The notes: generated by a model from the sequence alone, not told the origin. A stretch of DNA of 64,000 nt from Nocardioides euryhalodurans (GCF_004564375.1 NZ_CP038267.1:1366501-1430500); one strand, 5' to 3'. Shown: positions 49,940 through 58,550, numbered from the stretch's first letter. A program made the numbers and translations.

Positions 49940-50445
49940 GACTGCTCGCGGCCCGCGGTGATCTCGGCCTTGCGCGAGAGGCGGTGGGCGCGGCGGATCT
50001 CGGCCTCACGCTGCCGGCGGACCTCGTCGGGGCCGACCACCTCGAGCCCGGGGACGGGGCGCGGGTGACCCTCCTCGTCGATCGCCACGAAGACGAAGTA
50101 CGCCGAGGCCACGTGGAGCGGTGCGTCCGCCGCGCTCCCCCACGGCTGTGCCTCCACCCGGACCCCGATCTCCATGGACGACCGGCCGGCCCAGTTGACC
50201 TGGGCGAAGGTCCGGACGATGTCGCCGACCCGGACCGGCTCGAGGAACGCCATCTCGTCCATCGCGGCCGTGACCGCTGGCCCCCCGCTGTGCCGGTGGG
50301 CGACGGCGCCCGCCGTGGAGTCGGCCAGCTTCATGATCTCGCCGCCGTGGACGTTGCCCAGCAGGTTGGCCTCGCTGCTGTGCATCATCATCGCCAGCGA
50401 CACACGCGCGTGGCTGCACGGCAGGGAGTGGTGCTCCGCGGTCAT
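49936..50445 (-). CDS. Acyl-CoA thioesterase, hotdog fold (YciA/ACOT-type)
   Basis: A 169-residue single-hotdog thioesterase. It has HSSEANLLGNVHGGEIMKLADSTAGAVAHRHS (core around residues 22-52) with the N-x-x-G-x-x-H-G-G motif and the catalytic Asp in the following helix, and the beta strand VGDIVRTFAQVNWAGRSSMEIGV (residues ~78-100). It hydrolyses acyl-CoA to acid and CoA; chain length not predictable. Divergent from the second LCP gene by 23 bp. Confidence 0.87.
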   Translation of the reverse strand: MTAEHHSLPCSHARVSLAMMMHSSEANLLGNVHGGEIMKLADSTAGAVAHRHSGGPAVTAAMDEMAFLEPVRVGDIVRTFAQVNWAGRSSMEIGVRVEAQPWGSAADAPLHVASAYFVFVAIDEEGHPRPVPGLEVVGPDEVRRQREAEIRRAHRLSRKAEITAGREQS

Positions 50446-50455
50446 GGCGGCACGG

Positions 50456-50461
50456 TAGTTT
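50456..50461 (+). promoter_or_regulatory. -10 element, leaderless-type, for the second LCP gene
   Basis: TAGTTT, seven bases before the ATG; nothing like a ribosome-binding site fits in the gap. Confidence 0.6.
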
Positions 50462-50468
50462 CTCCGCC

Positions 50469-51674
50469 ATGGCAGATCGTCCGCAGGGGGGTGGACCCGA
50501 GGACGGGTCCCCCGAGTACCACTGGCTCTACGGCAAGAAGGGCAAGCAGCCGGCCGGTGACGAGACCCGGGCGATCCCCCAGCAGCCGAGGCCCGACGAG
50601 ACCCGGGTGATGCCCGCGGCGCAGCGCGAGGCCCGTACGTCGGGACGACAGACCCCGCCGCCCGCCGCTCCCCCCTCCACGCCGCCGAAGCCCGCCAAGC
50701 CGGCCAGGGCCTCGGGTGGCCGGCGGTTCCGCTTCCGCGCGAAGTGGCTCTGGGCGGTGCTGGCGCTGTGGCTGGTCTTCCTGGTCACGATCCCGCTGTG
50801 GGCCTGGTCGAAGGTCGACAAGGTCGACGCGTTCCCGCAGGCCGACCGGCCCGACGAGCAGGGCGGCACGACGTACCTGATGGTGGGCTCGGACTCGCGC
50901 GGCGACCTGACCGCCGCCGAGCGCAAGGAGCTCGGCACCGGCGACGCCTCCGGCAACCGCACCGACACGATCATGATGCTCCACACGGGTGACGGCCCGA
51001 ACCTGCTGATGTCGATCCCCCGCGACTCCGTGGTCGACATCCCCGGCTACGGCAGCGAGAAGGTCAACGCCGCCTACGCGTACGGCGGCCCCAAGCTCCT
51101 GGTCCGGACCCTCGAGGCCGAGACCGGGATCCGGGTCGACCACTTCGTGGAGATCGGCTTCGGCGGCTTCGTCGACCTCGTCGACGCCGTCGGCGGGATC
51201 GAGGTGTGCCCGCCGTTCCCGATGGACGACCCGCAGGCCAACATCAACCTGAAGAAGGGCTGCCAGGAGGTCGACGGCCCGACCGCGCTCGGCTACGCCC
51301 GCTCCCGCAAGACCGACCAGCAGTACGGCGACCTCGGCCGTGCGGCCCGCCAGCGCGAGGTCGTCTCGGCGATCGGCAGCGAGGCGGTCTCGCCGTGGTC
51401 GGTCCTCAACCCGGTCCGCTACTACAACCTCAACATGGCCGGCGCCCGCGCCGTCCGGGTCAGCGAGGGGACCTCGCCCTTCGCGATGGCGCAGTGGGCG
51501 CTCGCCATGACGCGCGTCAACGGCGAGGACGGCCTCACCTGCGGCGTCCCGGTCGCCGACTTCGCCGTCAACTGGGACCAGGAGCGCTCCGAGCAGATGT
51601 TCCAGTACATCCGCGAGGACGACACCGGGAGCATCCCCAACAAGCTGTGCACGCCGACGGGCTTCCCGCGCTGA
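50469..51674 (+). CDS. LytR-CpsA-Psr family ligase
   Basis: A 401-residue protein: ~90 residues of disordered Pro/Ala/Arg-rich cytoplasmic tail, one membrane helix (~95-117), then the LCP domain (TTYLMVGSDSRGDL, NRTDTIMMLHTGDGPNLLMS, IPRDSVVDIPGYGSEKVNAAY, FVDLVDAVGGIEVCPP, YARSRKTDQQYGDLGRAARQ). Arg and Asp residues that bind pyrophosphate are intact. It is the classical single-helix LCP, unlike the one on the other side of the GNAT pair. Two strong hairpins follow the stop. Confidence 0.93.
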   Translation: MADRPQGGGPEDGSPEYHWLYGKKGKQPAGDETRAIPQQPRPDETRVMPAAQREARTSGRQTPPPAAPPSTPPKPAKPARASGGRRFRFRAKWLWAVLALWLVFLVTIPLWAWSKVDKVDAFPQADRPDEQGGTTYLMVGSDSRGDLTAAERKELGTGDASGNRTDTIMMLHTGDGPNLLMSIPRDSVVDIPGYGSEKVNAAYAYGGPKLLVRTLEAETGIRVDHFVEIGFGGFVDLVDAVGGIEVCPPFPMDDPQANINLKKGCQEVDGPTALGYARSRKTDQQYGDLGRAARQREVVSAIGSEAVSPWSVLNPVRYYNLNMAGARAVRVSEGTSPFAMAQWALAMTRVNGEDGLTCGVPVADFAVNWDQERSEQMFQYIREDDTGSIPNKLCTPTGFPR

Positions 51675-51682
51675 GGGCCCGT

Positions 51683-51715
51683 GTCGGTTCCCCCGGCTGA
51701 GCGGGGAAGACCGAC
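51683..51715 (+). terminator. Terminator hairpin after the second LCP gene
   Basis: GTCGG-TTCCCC pairs with GGGGAA-GACCGAC with a 2-base bulge, giving 11 pairs around a short loop, nine bases past the stop. Confidence 0.6.
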
Positions 51716-51746
51716 GCCTGGAGGGGGAAGCATCGGCCGCCAGGCG
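51715..51746. terminator. Second hairpin between convergent LCP and paaK genes
   Basis: CGCCTGG and CCAGGCG, 7-bp arms with an 18-base loop, directly next to the first hairpin. Could serve the paaK transcript from the other side. Confidence 0.4.
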
Positions 51747-51797
51747 ACAGACCCACCCACCGGCGTACCCCCCGTCGTCCGGCTGGAGACGGCAGCC

Positions 51798-53057
51798 TCA
51801 CCGCTCGTCGCTGATCCGCCTCGCCTTGCCCAGCGAACGCTCCAGCGCACCCGGGGCCAGCACCTCGACGCGGGCGCTGACACCGATCCGGTTCTTGATC
51901 CGCTCGGCCAGCCGCCGACCGAGCTCCTGGTCGGGGACGGCGGCCGCCTCGACCCGCACCGTGAGCTCGTCGAGGCGACCCGGACGGGTCAGCACGCACA
52001 GGTAGTGCGGCGCCAGCCCCTCCACCGTGAGGATCTGCTCCTCGACCTGGCTGGGGAAGACGTTCACGCCGCGGACGATCATCAGGTCGTCGGTCCGCCC
52101 GGTCACCTTCGCCATCCGGCGGAAGGCGGGGTACGCCGACCCGGGGCTCAGCCGGGTCAGGTCCCGGGTCCGGTAGCGGACGACCGGCATCGCCTGCTTG
52201 GTGAGGCTGGTGAAGACCAGCTCCCCCTCCTCCCCGTCGGGCAGCACCTCGAGCGTCACCGGGTCGACGACCTCGGGCAGGAAGTGGTCCTCCCACACGT
52301 GGAGCCCGTCCTGGGTCTCCCCGGCCTCCTGGCTGACGCCGGGGCCCATCACCTCCGAGAGGCCGTACACGTCGACGGCCCGGATGCCCGACCGCTCCTC
52401 GACCGCCTGCCGCATCCGGTCGGTCCACGGCTCGGCACCGAAGATGCCGACCTCCAGCCCGACCGCCCGGGGGTCGACTCCCTGCGCCTCCATCTCGTCG
52501 AGCACGGCCAGGAAGTACGACGGGGTCATCATCACCACCCGCGGCCGGAAGTCCGCGATCAGCTGCACCTGCCGCTCGGTCATGCCGCCGCTGACCGGCA
52601 CCACCGTGCAGCCGAGCCGCTCGGCGCCGTAGTGGGCGCCCAGCCCGCCCGTGAACAGGCCGTAGCCGTACGCGACGTGGACCAGGTCGCCCGGCCGGCC
52701 ACCCGCGGCCCGGATCGACCGCGCCATCAGCTCGGCCCAGGTGTCGACGTCCTCTCGGGTGTAGCCCACGACCGTCGGCTTGCCGGTCGTGCCGCTGGAG
52801 GCGTGGATCCGCGCCACCTCCTCCCGCGGCACGGCGAACATCCCGAACGGGTAGTTGGCGCGCAGGTCGGCCTTGGTCGTGAACGGGAAGCGGGCCAGGT
52901 CGGCCAGCGTCCCGACGTCGCCGGGGGCGACGCCCGCCTCCCGGAACGCGCGGGCGTAGTGGGGCACGCGCGCGGCGCGCTCCAGGCTCGAGCGCAGCCG
53001 CTCGAGCTGCAGGGCCTCCAGCTCCTCCCGGGTCAGGTCGGGCACCTCGCCGGTCAT
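51798..53057 (-). CDS. paaK: Phenylacetate-CoA ligase family enzyme
   Basis: A 419-residue AMP-forming ligase. The P-loop-like SSGTTGKPTVVGYT, VDVYGLSEVMGPGVSQE, VRYRTRDLTRL and TGRTDDLMIVRGVNVFPSQVE motifs are those of PaaK, including the C-terminal lid. It activates phenylacetate (or a related aryl acid) with CoA and ATP. The ATG at MTGEVPDLTREELEALQLERL overlaps the paaI-like stop by four bases. The ring-oxygenase paaABCDE genes are not in the window, so the substrate could differ. Confidence 0.9.
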   Translation of the reverse strand: MTGEVPDLTREELEALQLERLRSSLERAARVPHYARAFREAGVAPGDVGTLADLARFPFTTKADLRANYPFGMFAVPREEVARIHASSGTTGKPTVVGYTREDVDTWAELMARSIRAAGGRPGDLVHVAYGYGLFTGGLGAHYGAERLGCTVVPVSGGMTERQVQLIADFRPRVVMMTPSYFLAVLDEMEAQGVDPRAVGLEVGIFGAEPWTDRMRQAVEERSGIRAVDVYGLSEVMGPGVSQEAGETQDGLHVWEDHFLPEVVDPVTLEVLPDGEEGELVFTSLTKQAMPVVRYRTRDLTRLSPGSAYPAFRRMAKVTGRTDDLMIVRGVNVFPSQVEEQILTVEGLAPHYLCVLTRPGRLDELTVRVEAAAVPDQELGRRLAERIKNRIGVSARVEVLAPGALERSLGKARRISDER

Positions 53058-53494
53058 GGCTGCTCCTCCCCGGCGTCGTCCCACAGGGCGCCACCGATCT
53101 CCCGGGACCGACCGACGAACTCCGCCACGACCGCCTCACCGGCACGGACGACGACGTCGTAGACGCCGTCCCGTCCGTCGCGTGAGCGCTCGGTCGCCGT
53201 GGCGACGAGCTCGTCGCCCAGCCTGGTCGGCGCCCGGAACCTGATCTCGGCACCCGCCGCGACGGTCCGTCGGTTGCCGGAGTTGCAGGCGAAGGCGAAC
53301 GCACTGTCGGCCAGGGTGAAGGTCGTCCCGCCGTGGCCGATCCCGTGACCGTTGACCATGTCGTCACGGACCGTCATCGCGATCACCGCCCGACCGGGGC
53401 CGACCTCGCGCAGCGCCATCCCCATCGCCTGGCTGGCCCTGTCGTCGGCCCACATCACGGCGGCGCTGCGGACGGCGACCTGCTCGGGTGTCAC
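53054..53494 (-). CDS. paaI: PaaI-type hydroxyphenylacetyl-CoA thioesterase
   Basis: A 146-residue hotdog protein with the PaaI signature VNGHGIGHGGTTFTLADSAF, the Asp of which is the family's catalytic residue, then GAEIRFRAPTRLGDELVATA. PaaI clears dead-end hydroxylated aryl-CoA esters, releasing CoA. GTG start; a TAGGGT -10 ends six bases before it. Overlaps paaK by four bases. Confidence 0.88.
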   Translation of the reverse strand: MTPEQVAVRSAAVMWADDRASQAMGMALREVGPGRAVIAMTVRDDMVNGHGIGHGGTTFTLADSAFAFACNSGNRRTVAAGAEIRFRAPTRLGDELVATATERSRDGRDGVYDVVVRAGEAVVAEFVGRSREIGGALWDDAGEEQP

Positions 53495-53500
53495 CCCCGC

Positions 53501-53506
53501 ACCCTA
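53501..53506 (-). promoter_or_regulatory. -10 element, leaderless-type, for paaI-paaK
   Basis: TAGGGT, six bases before the GTG, within the 19-bp gap after the upstream small gene. Confidence 0.5.
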
Positions 53507-53513
53507 CGAGGAC

Positions 53514-53840
53514 CTAGCGCCCGACGGCTTCCTCCAGCTCGGCCTTGTTCATCCTCGAACGGCCCCTGACGTTCTTGCGGCGGGCCTCCTCGTAGAGCTG
53601 GTCCCGGGTCCGTCCGGCCGCGCCGGAGTGGGAGCGCAGGCCGCCCCGGCGGGAGGACGAGAGGTCCTCGGTCGACGTCCGGCTGCTCTGCTCCGCCTCA
53701 CCCGCACGGGCCCGCTCCTTGTTGACCGTGCGCGCCGCGATCTCCGCAGCCTCCTCCTCGGACCGGCCGCGCTCCTCGAGCCCGTCCTTGACGTGCTCGT
53801 ACTGGCGCTCACGCTTCCGGCTCCATGCCTGCTGGGGCAT
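53514..53840 (-). CDS. Small charged protein with Rho-N/SAP-like C-terminus ('plasmid stabilisation' type)
   Basis: A 108-residue, highly charged protein. It begins MPQQAWSRKRERQYEHVKDG, carries EEAAEIAARTVNKERARAGE, and ends with a Rho-N/SAP-like helix pair (RDQLYEEARRKNVRGRSRMN-KAELEEAV). Such proteins are annotated as plasmid-stabilisation or Rho-N proteins and are often in sigma-B/F stress regulons; nucleic-acid binding is likely. A strong GAGGAGGG lies upstream. It follows the sigma factor by 31 bp. Confidence 0.78.
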   Translation of the reverse strand: MPQQAWSRKRERQYEHVKDGLEERGRSEEEAAEIAARTVNKERARAGEAEQSSRTSTEDLSSSRRGGLRSHSGAAGRTRDQLYEEARRKNVRGRSRMNKAELEEAVGR

Positions 53841-53871
53841 CGTCCCTCCTCGTCTCGGGTGCTCCCCGGGG

Positions 53872-54651
53872 TCAGGCCGCCTCGCCCGCGAGCTCTCCGC
53901 GGAGCCGCGCGAAGAGCGCACTGAGCACCCGGGACACCTGCATCTGGGTGACGCCGACCTCGCGGCCGATCTCGGCCTGGGTGCGGTCGTCGCAGAACCG
54001 GAGCTCCAGGATCTTCCGCTCGCGGGGGGACAGCCTGCGCATGAGCGGCCGCAGGGCCACCCGCGCCTCGACCAGGGCGTAGCCGGGCTCGGGTCCCCCG
54101 AGCCGGTCCGCGACGGCGCTCCCGTCCTCGGGGGCGGCGTCGAGCGACGCCGGCGTGAAGCAACCGTCGACCCGCGAGGCCTCGTCGACCAGGGCCTCGT
54201 CGACACCGAGGTGCGAGGCGATCTCGTACGGCCTCGGATCACGACCCAGCCGCTGCCACAGCTCGGCCCGCGCCCGGGTGACCGAGCCCTGCGCCTCCTG
54301 CACCGGACGGGGCGGACGGATGGTCCAGCCGTGGTCACGGAAGTGGCGTCGCAGCTCGCCCCGGATGGTCGGGACGGCGAAGCCCAGGAAGTCGGTGGCC
54401 TTGGCCGGGTCGTAGGCACGGACGGCCTTGACCAGGCCGAGCGAGGCCACCTGCTCGAGGTCCTCCAGGGGGAGGCCGCGGCCGCGGTAACGACGGGCGA
54501 CCTCGCGGGCGACGCCCAGGTGGAGGGCGATCAGCTCGTCCTCGAGCGGCCGCCGGCGCTCGGCCGGCACGATCGCGATCTCCGCCAGCAGCGCGGCGGC
54601 GGCCCGCCGCCGTCGCTCCCGCACCGTGTCCTGCAGTGGTGGCTTCGCCAC
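53872..54651 (-). CDS. SigB/SigF-family (group 3) RNA polymerase sigma factor
   Basis: A 259-residue sigma factor with regions 2, 3 and 4. Region 2: RGLPLEDLEQVASLGLVKAV, FLGFAVPTIRGELRRHFRDH. Region 3: RARAELWQRLGRDPRPYEIA. Region 4: LSPRERKILELRFCDDRTQA, IGREVGVTQMQVSRVLSAL. This is the general-stress type. No anti-sigma or anti-anti-sigma gene is next to it, unlike most such loci. The GTG at VAKPPLQDTVRE is preferred; another GTG lies nine bases upstream and the ribosome-binding site is unclear. Downstream, the Rho-N-like gene and upstream, hemerythrin, fit a stress cluster. Confidence 0.85.
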   Translation of the reverse strand: MAKPPLQDTVRERRRRAAAALLAEIAIVPAERRRPLEDELIALHLGVAREVARRYRGRGLPLEDLEQVASLGLVKAVRAYDPAKATDFLGFAVPTIRGELRRHFRDHGWTIRPPRPVQEAQGSVTRARAELWQRLGRDPRPYEIASHLGVDEALVDEASRVDGCFTPASLDAAPEDGSAVADRLGGPEPGYALVEARVALRPLMRRLSPRERKILELRFCDDRTQAEIGREVGVTQMQVSRVLSALFARLRGELAGEAA

Positions 54652-54813
54652 GACCGGCACCCCCCGGAAGGTCGTCCACGCAGCCCGTCCCGGGCCGCCC
54701 TGCCACTCAAGCAGCGTGGCCGTCGACGCCACAATCACTCGACCGGGTGAGCCCGAAAGGGTGGAAGCCGCCTCCTTCCGCATGCCCCGCGGCGGTGGGG
54801 GTACGAGCCCCCC

Positions 54814-55368
54814 ATGGCGTGGACGCACCCCCCAGCACACCGACCGCTGACCGACGAGACGACCCGGGACGGGGCCGATCTGCTGGCCCTGCTCGACCAC
54901 CAGCACGCGGAGCTTCGCGAGCTGACGGCACAGCTCCCCGGGCTCGGCGGCGCGGCGCGGGCCGACGTCTTCCTGCTGCTCCGGAGGCGGCTGGCGGTCC
55001 ACGAGCTGCTCGACGAGCTGGTGGTCTCGCCCCGTCTGGCCGCTGCTCGGGGCGTCGCCCCCGAGAATCGCGGATTCCTCGACGAGGTCGAGGCGGCCGA
55101 GGCGGTCCCGGTCGACGGCCCGTCCTTCGACGTCGCCCTGTCGCGCCTGGCCGCCGCCCTGGGACGCCACGCCGACGCGTGGCACCGCCTCGACGCCCCG
55201 CTCGACGGACAGGCGCTCACCGACGACGAGCAGGCCGCCGTCCTGGCGGCCGAACAGCTCTGGGAGGGCGAGGGCGAGGTCCATCTCGGCCAGGGCTACC
55301 GCGGGATGGCAGCAGCTGTGCGAGACCAGCTGCTCCACCCGCTGGCCACCAAGCCTGTGGGTGCCTGA
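54814..55368 (+). CDS. Hemerythrin-like protein
   Basis: A 184-residue helical protein. Metal-ligand candidates are in LLDHQHAELREL, RRLAVHELLDELVV and GRHADAWHRLD, spaced as the four-helix hemerythrin bundle, with Glu/Asp in between. Such proteins bind diiron and O2 or sense oxygen or nitric oxide. GGGTAC, the -10 of sigma-B-type promoters, lies 13-18 bases before the ATG, though no matching GTTT -35 is seen. Divergent from the sigma factor by 162 bp. Confidence 0.75.
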   Translation: MAWTHPPAHRPLTDETTRDGADLLALLDHQHAELRELTAQLPGLGGAARADVFLLLRRRLAVHELLDELVVSPRLAAARGVAPENRGFLDEVEAAEAVPVDGPSFDVALSRLAAALGRHADAWHRLDAPLDGQALTDDEQAAVLAAEQLWEGEGEVHLGQGYRGMAAAVRDQLLHPLATKPVGA

Positions 55369-55442
55369 CCCGTGACGGACGTGGACGTCAGGACCCACCT
55401 GACAGGGTGGACAGCACGTGAACCAGTCCGAGAGGAGACCTC

Positions 55443-56063
55443 ATGTCCGATCCGGTGAAGCTTGCGATCATCTACTACTCGTCGACCGGCACCACCGATG
55501 CGATGGCACGCCAGGCGGCGGCCGCGGCCGAGAAGGCCGGAGCCGACGTACGCCTGCGCCACGTGGCCGAGACCGCCCCCCGCGAGGCCGTCGAGAGCCA
55601 GGACGCGTGGCGGGAGCACGTCGACCGGCTGGCCGAGGAGCCCACGGCCGAGCCCGAGGACGTCGTGTGGGCCGATGCCGTGATCTTCGGCTCCCCCACC
55701 CGGTTCGGCAACGTCTCCAGCCAGCTCAAGCAGTTCCTCGACGCGCTCGGCCCGCAGTGGGGCGAGGGCCTGCTCGCCGACAAGACGTACGCCGGCTTCA
55801 CCTCGGCCCAGACCGCCCACGGCGGTCACGAGAGCACGCTGCTGGCGCTCTACAACACGCTGCACCACTTCGGCGGCATCCTGGTCGCCCCCGGATACAC
55901 CGACCCGGTGAAGTTCGTCGACGGCAACCCCTACGGCGTCTCCCACGCCACCGGCGCCGACAACGACGAGCCGCTCGGCGACGCCGAGGACGACGCGCTC
56001 GCACACCTGGCGGAGCGGATCGTCACGGTCACCGGCCAGCTCAAGCGCGGCCGGGAGGCCTAG
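55443..56063 (+). CDS. wrbA: NAD(P)H:quinone oxidoreductase, WrbA type
   Basis: A 206-residue flavodoxin-fold protein. It has AIIYYSSTGTTDAMARQAA (FMN phosphate loop), the WrbA insertion, GSPTRFGNVSSQLKQFLDAL, and GGHESTLLALYNTLHHFGGI. It reduces quinones by two electrons, avoiding radicals. The ATG has GAGAGGAGACC upstream. Together with hemerythrin and the sigma factor it fits a stress group. It is the last ordinary gene before the inserted cassette. Confidence 0.93.
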   Translation: MSDPVKLAIIYYSSTGTTDAMARQAAAAAEKAGADVRLRHVAETAPREAVESQDAWREHVDRLAEEPTAEPEDVVWADAVIFGSPTRFGNVSSQLKQFLDALGPQWGEGLLADKTYAGFTSAQTAHGGHESTLLALYNTLHHFGGILVAPGYTDPVKFVDGNPYGVSHATGADNDEPLGDAEDDALAHLAERIVTVTGQLKRGREA

Positions 56064-56080
56064 CAGCGGCGCTGCCCGGT

Positions 56081-56127
56081 GCTCAGAGCTCGGACTGGAC
56101 GCCGGCGAGGAGCTGGCGGGCCATCAC
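56081..56127. repeat. Left copy of a 47-bp direct repeat: fragment of the acyl-CoA dehydrogenase 3' end
   Basis: 46 of 47 bases match 61882-61928. On the minus strand it encodes VMARQLLAGVQSEL and a stop, exactly the end of the acyl-CoA dehydrogenase; the single change (GGC for GGG) is silent. Only eight codons of open frame remain upstream before a stop, so it is a remnant. It lies 18 bp past the wrbA stop. Confidence 0.9.
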
Positions 56128-56271
56128 TGTGGTGCCGATCTCGTCTCAGCCGCCGAGCGGGAACGCCCCCACCCGAACCTGCCGCCGTCGGGCTCTGGTC
56201 ACACGTCGACACCGGTGGGACGCTGGAGTTCCTGCGCGCTCTCGGACGCCGGCTCGTGAGGGAGGGGGCCC

Positions 56272-58044
56272 ATGGCGACCATCGATTCGCTCGTCGTCGA
56301 GGTCCGCACCGACGCCGATCCGGCGGCCGGGACCGACGACCAGGTGTTCTTCGACATCGGGACGCGCCAGTGGCGCCTGGACCGGGTCGGGCACCGCGAC
56401 TTCCGGCCGGGAGCCACGGACACCTTCGACCTGGAGCTCAACTCGGCGCTCGACACGGCGGACATCCGCAGGATCGGGCTCAGCAAGCTCGGCTGGAACG
56501 GCTGGCGGCCGACCCGGATCACGGTGACCGTCAACGGGGAGGTGCTCTACCGGGGGGCCATCGGCATCTGGTTGGACCAGGGCAGCGACTCCCACCAGAC
56601 CGCCGGGGTGATGTGGCAGGCCGCCGACTTCCCGCGCCGGTTCCCGGACCGGGCGGTGACCGTGCGGGACATCGTAGTGGCGACGAGGACGGCGGCCGGC
56701 GGCGCCGCCGGCACCGACGACCGGGTGTTCTTCACCGTGGGCACGCGCGAGTGGCAGCTCGACGACCGCACCCGGGACGATCGCGAGCCGGGCGACCTCG
56801 AGACCTACGTGATCCGCGACATCGAGAACCTGCGGATGGACGGCATCCGCGAGATGGGCCTGCGCAAGACCGGCCGGGACGGGTGGCGGCCGGAGGAGAT
56901 CCGGGTCTGGGTCAACGACGTCCACCAGGTGGCCGGGCCGTTGTACGAGGGCACCGTCTCGCACTGGCTCGACGGCGGGCCGGGCGCGCAGCTGCGGCAC
57001 GGCCTCACGTGGACCGCCCCGGACTACCCCCAGCCGGTGCCGATCTCCGACGAGCCCGACGCCCCCGTCACGGCGCTGCGGCTCGAGGTGCGCACCGGGA
57101 CCCGGCGGAACGCGTCAACGAACGACCAGGTCTACCTCGACGTCGGCACCAGGGAGTGGCTGCTCGACAACCCTGCGAAGAACGACTTCGAGTCCGGGAG
57201 CACCGATGTCTTCGAGCTCGAGCCGCACGCCGGGATGCAGCGCTCCGACATCCGCCGGCTCACGCTGCGCAAGACCGGGACGAACGGGTGGCAACCACGG
57301 GCCGTGAAGCTGTTCGTCAACGCCGACACGACCCCGGTGTTCGACGGTGACGCCGACCTGTTCCTCGACAGCGGGGACGACGCGTCGCAGAAGTACGGGC
57401 TGCGGTGGACGGCCCGAGGGTTCGACCTCGAGGTCCCCGTCGCGTGCCACCTGGTCGTCGGCACCGTCGACGACACGATCCGGCCCGGGAGCTCCGCCAC
57501 GGCGTCGTCGGCGCTGTTCGACAACTTCAACACCGCGGCGTACCGGACGCGGCGCGGCTCGGCGAACGCGATCTGGACACAGGCACGGGTGCGCTTCCGG
57601 GTGGTGAGCTTCGAGGAGGTGGCGGTCGCCGACGCCGACGCACAGATGATGCCCGACTCGACCGACGGCTTCGTCACGATGCGGGCGGTCGCGGAGGACA
57701 ACAACGTCGCCGACGTGGTCAACGCGTACTTCGTCCGCGCCACCGGCACTGGCAGCAACTGGCAGGTGGGCGGCGACGACCCGGCGGTGTGGGTGCAGGA
57801 CACCCGCGGCGGCCTGACTGTCAACACCGGGGCCAACTTCGAGCGGGTGGCGGTGTCGCTCGCCCACGAGCTCGGCCACTTCCTCGGGCTTCCACACAGC
57901 TGCGACAACGCCGTCAACGACCCTTGCACCACCGCCGAGCAGGTCGACCTGATGATGGGCGACGGCACCAACCAGACCTCCGTGCAGCTGTCTACGGCGG
58001 AGATCACCACCGCGTACGCCGGCGCCCGGGCGCTCGCGGAGTGA
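56272..58044 (+). CDS. Metzincin metalloprotease with three N-terminal PLAT-like repeats
   Basis: A 590-residue protein. Three ~120-residue repeats (about 1-120, 128-252, 264-384) share DDQVFFDIGTRQWRLD-type and GWNGWRPTRITVTVNG-type segments; they resemble PLAT/LH2 beta-sandwiches, which bind lipids or proteins. The C-terminal third (~388-590) is a metzincin: H532-E-L-G-H536-F-L-G-L-P-H542 gives three zinc His and the catalytic Glu, and DLMMGDG (M561/M562) is the Met-turn. There is no signal peptide, pro-region or membrane helix, odd for a metzincin. GGGAGGGG precedes the ATG. First gene of the cassette, 17 bp before the HEAT gene. Confidence 0.8.
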   Translation: MATIDSLVVEVRTDADPAAGTDDQVFFDIGTRQWRLDRVGHRDFRPGATDTFDLELNSALDTADIRRIGLSKLGWNGWRPTRITVTVNGEVLYRGAIGIWLDQGSDSHQTAGVMWQAADFPRRFPDRAVTVRDIVVATRTAAGGAAGTDDRVFFTVGTREWQLDDRTRDDREPGDLETYVIRDIENLRMDGIREMGLRKTGRDGWRPEEIRVWVNDVHQVAGPLYEGTVSHWLDGGPGAQLRHGLTWTAPDYPQPVPISDEPDAPVTALRLEVRTGTRRNASTNDQVYLDVGTREWLLDNPAKNDFESGSTDVFELEPHAGMQRSDIRRLTLRKTGTNGWQPRAVKLFVNADTTPVFDGDADLFLDSGDDASQKYGLRWTARGFDLEVPVACHLVVGTVDDTIRPGSSATASSALFDNFNTAAYRTRRGSANAIWTQARVRFRVVSFEEVAVADADAQMMPDSTDGFVTMRAVAEDNNVADVVNAYFVRATGTGSNWQVGGDDPAVWVQDTRGGLTVNTGANFERVAVSLAHELGHFLGLPHSCDNAVNDPCTTAEQVDLMMGDGTNQTSVQLSTAEITTAYAGARALAE

Positions 58045-58061
58045 GGAGACCGGAGACCACC

Positions 58062-58550
58062 ATGCCCGACACGACGCTCGACCCCCGGGTGCGGCGGCTG
58101 CTGCTGGCCGAGCACTTCGACGACCGGTCCCGGCAGCGGCTGCGCGACCTCGGCGACGTCGCGCTCGAGGGGCTGCGCGCCTGCGCGCACGGTCCCGACC
58201 GTGGTGAGGCGGCCGTGCTGAAGGCCCGGGCCATCGTCGCGCTCGGCGACTGGCCAGCCGAGCAGGCCGTGGACGCGCTGGCGGACGCGATCGGCGACCG
58301 GCGTGTGGAGACCCGGATGCGCGCGGCGACCGCGCTCGGCGAGGTCGCCACCGACCGGGCCGTCTCCGTGCTGGCCGATCGAGCCGAGCGGTGCGACGAC
58401 GGCGCCGAGCTCGCGGCGATCGCCCGGTCGCTCGCACGGATCGACAGGCCGGGCGCAGCCGAGGCCCTCGGGCGCGTCCGGGCGTCGATCTCCACGGACG
58501 ACGTACGACGTCAGGTGGACCTGGTGCTCGACGAGAGGTCGGCGGACTGA
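58062..58550 (+). CDS. HEAT-repeat protein
   Basis: A 162-residue all-helical protein. From ~residue 45 it carries HEAT/PBS-type repeats (LKARAIVALGDWPAEQAVDA, MRAATALGEVATDRAVSVLA, IARSLARIDRPGAAEALGRV). Such proteins are scaffolds or chaperone-like binders. Short and soluble. It lies between the protease and the propeller genes on the same strand, so it may be an adaptor or immunity-like partner; this is inference. GGAGA lies seven bases before the ATG. Confidence 0.75.
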   Translation: MPDTTLDPRVRRLLLAEHFDDRSRQRLRDLGDVALEGLRACAHGPDRGEAAVLKARAIVALGDWPAEQAVDALADAIGDRRVETRMRAATALGEVATDRAVSVLADRAERCDDGAELAAIARSLARIDRPGAAEALGRVRASISTDDVRRQVDLVLDERSAD

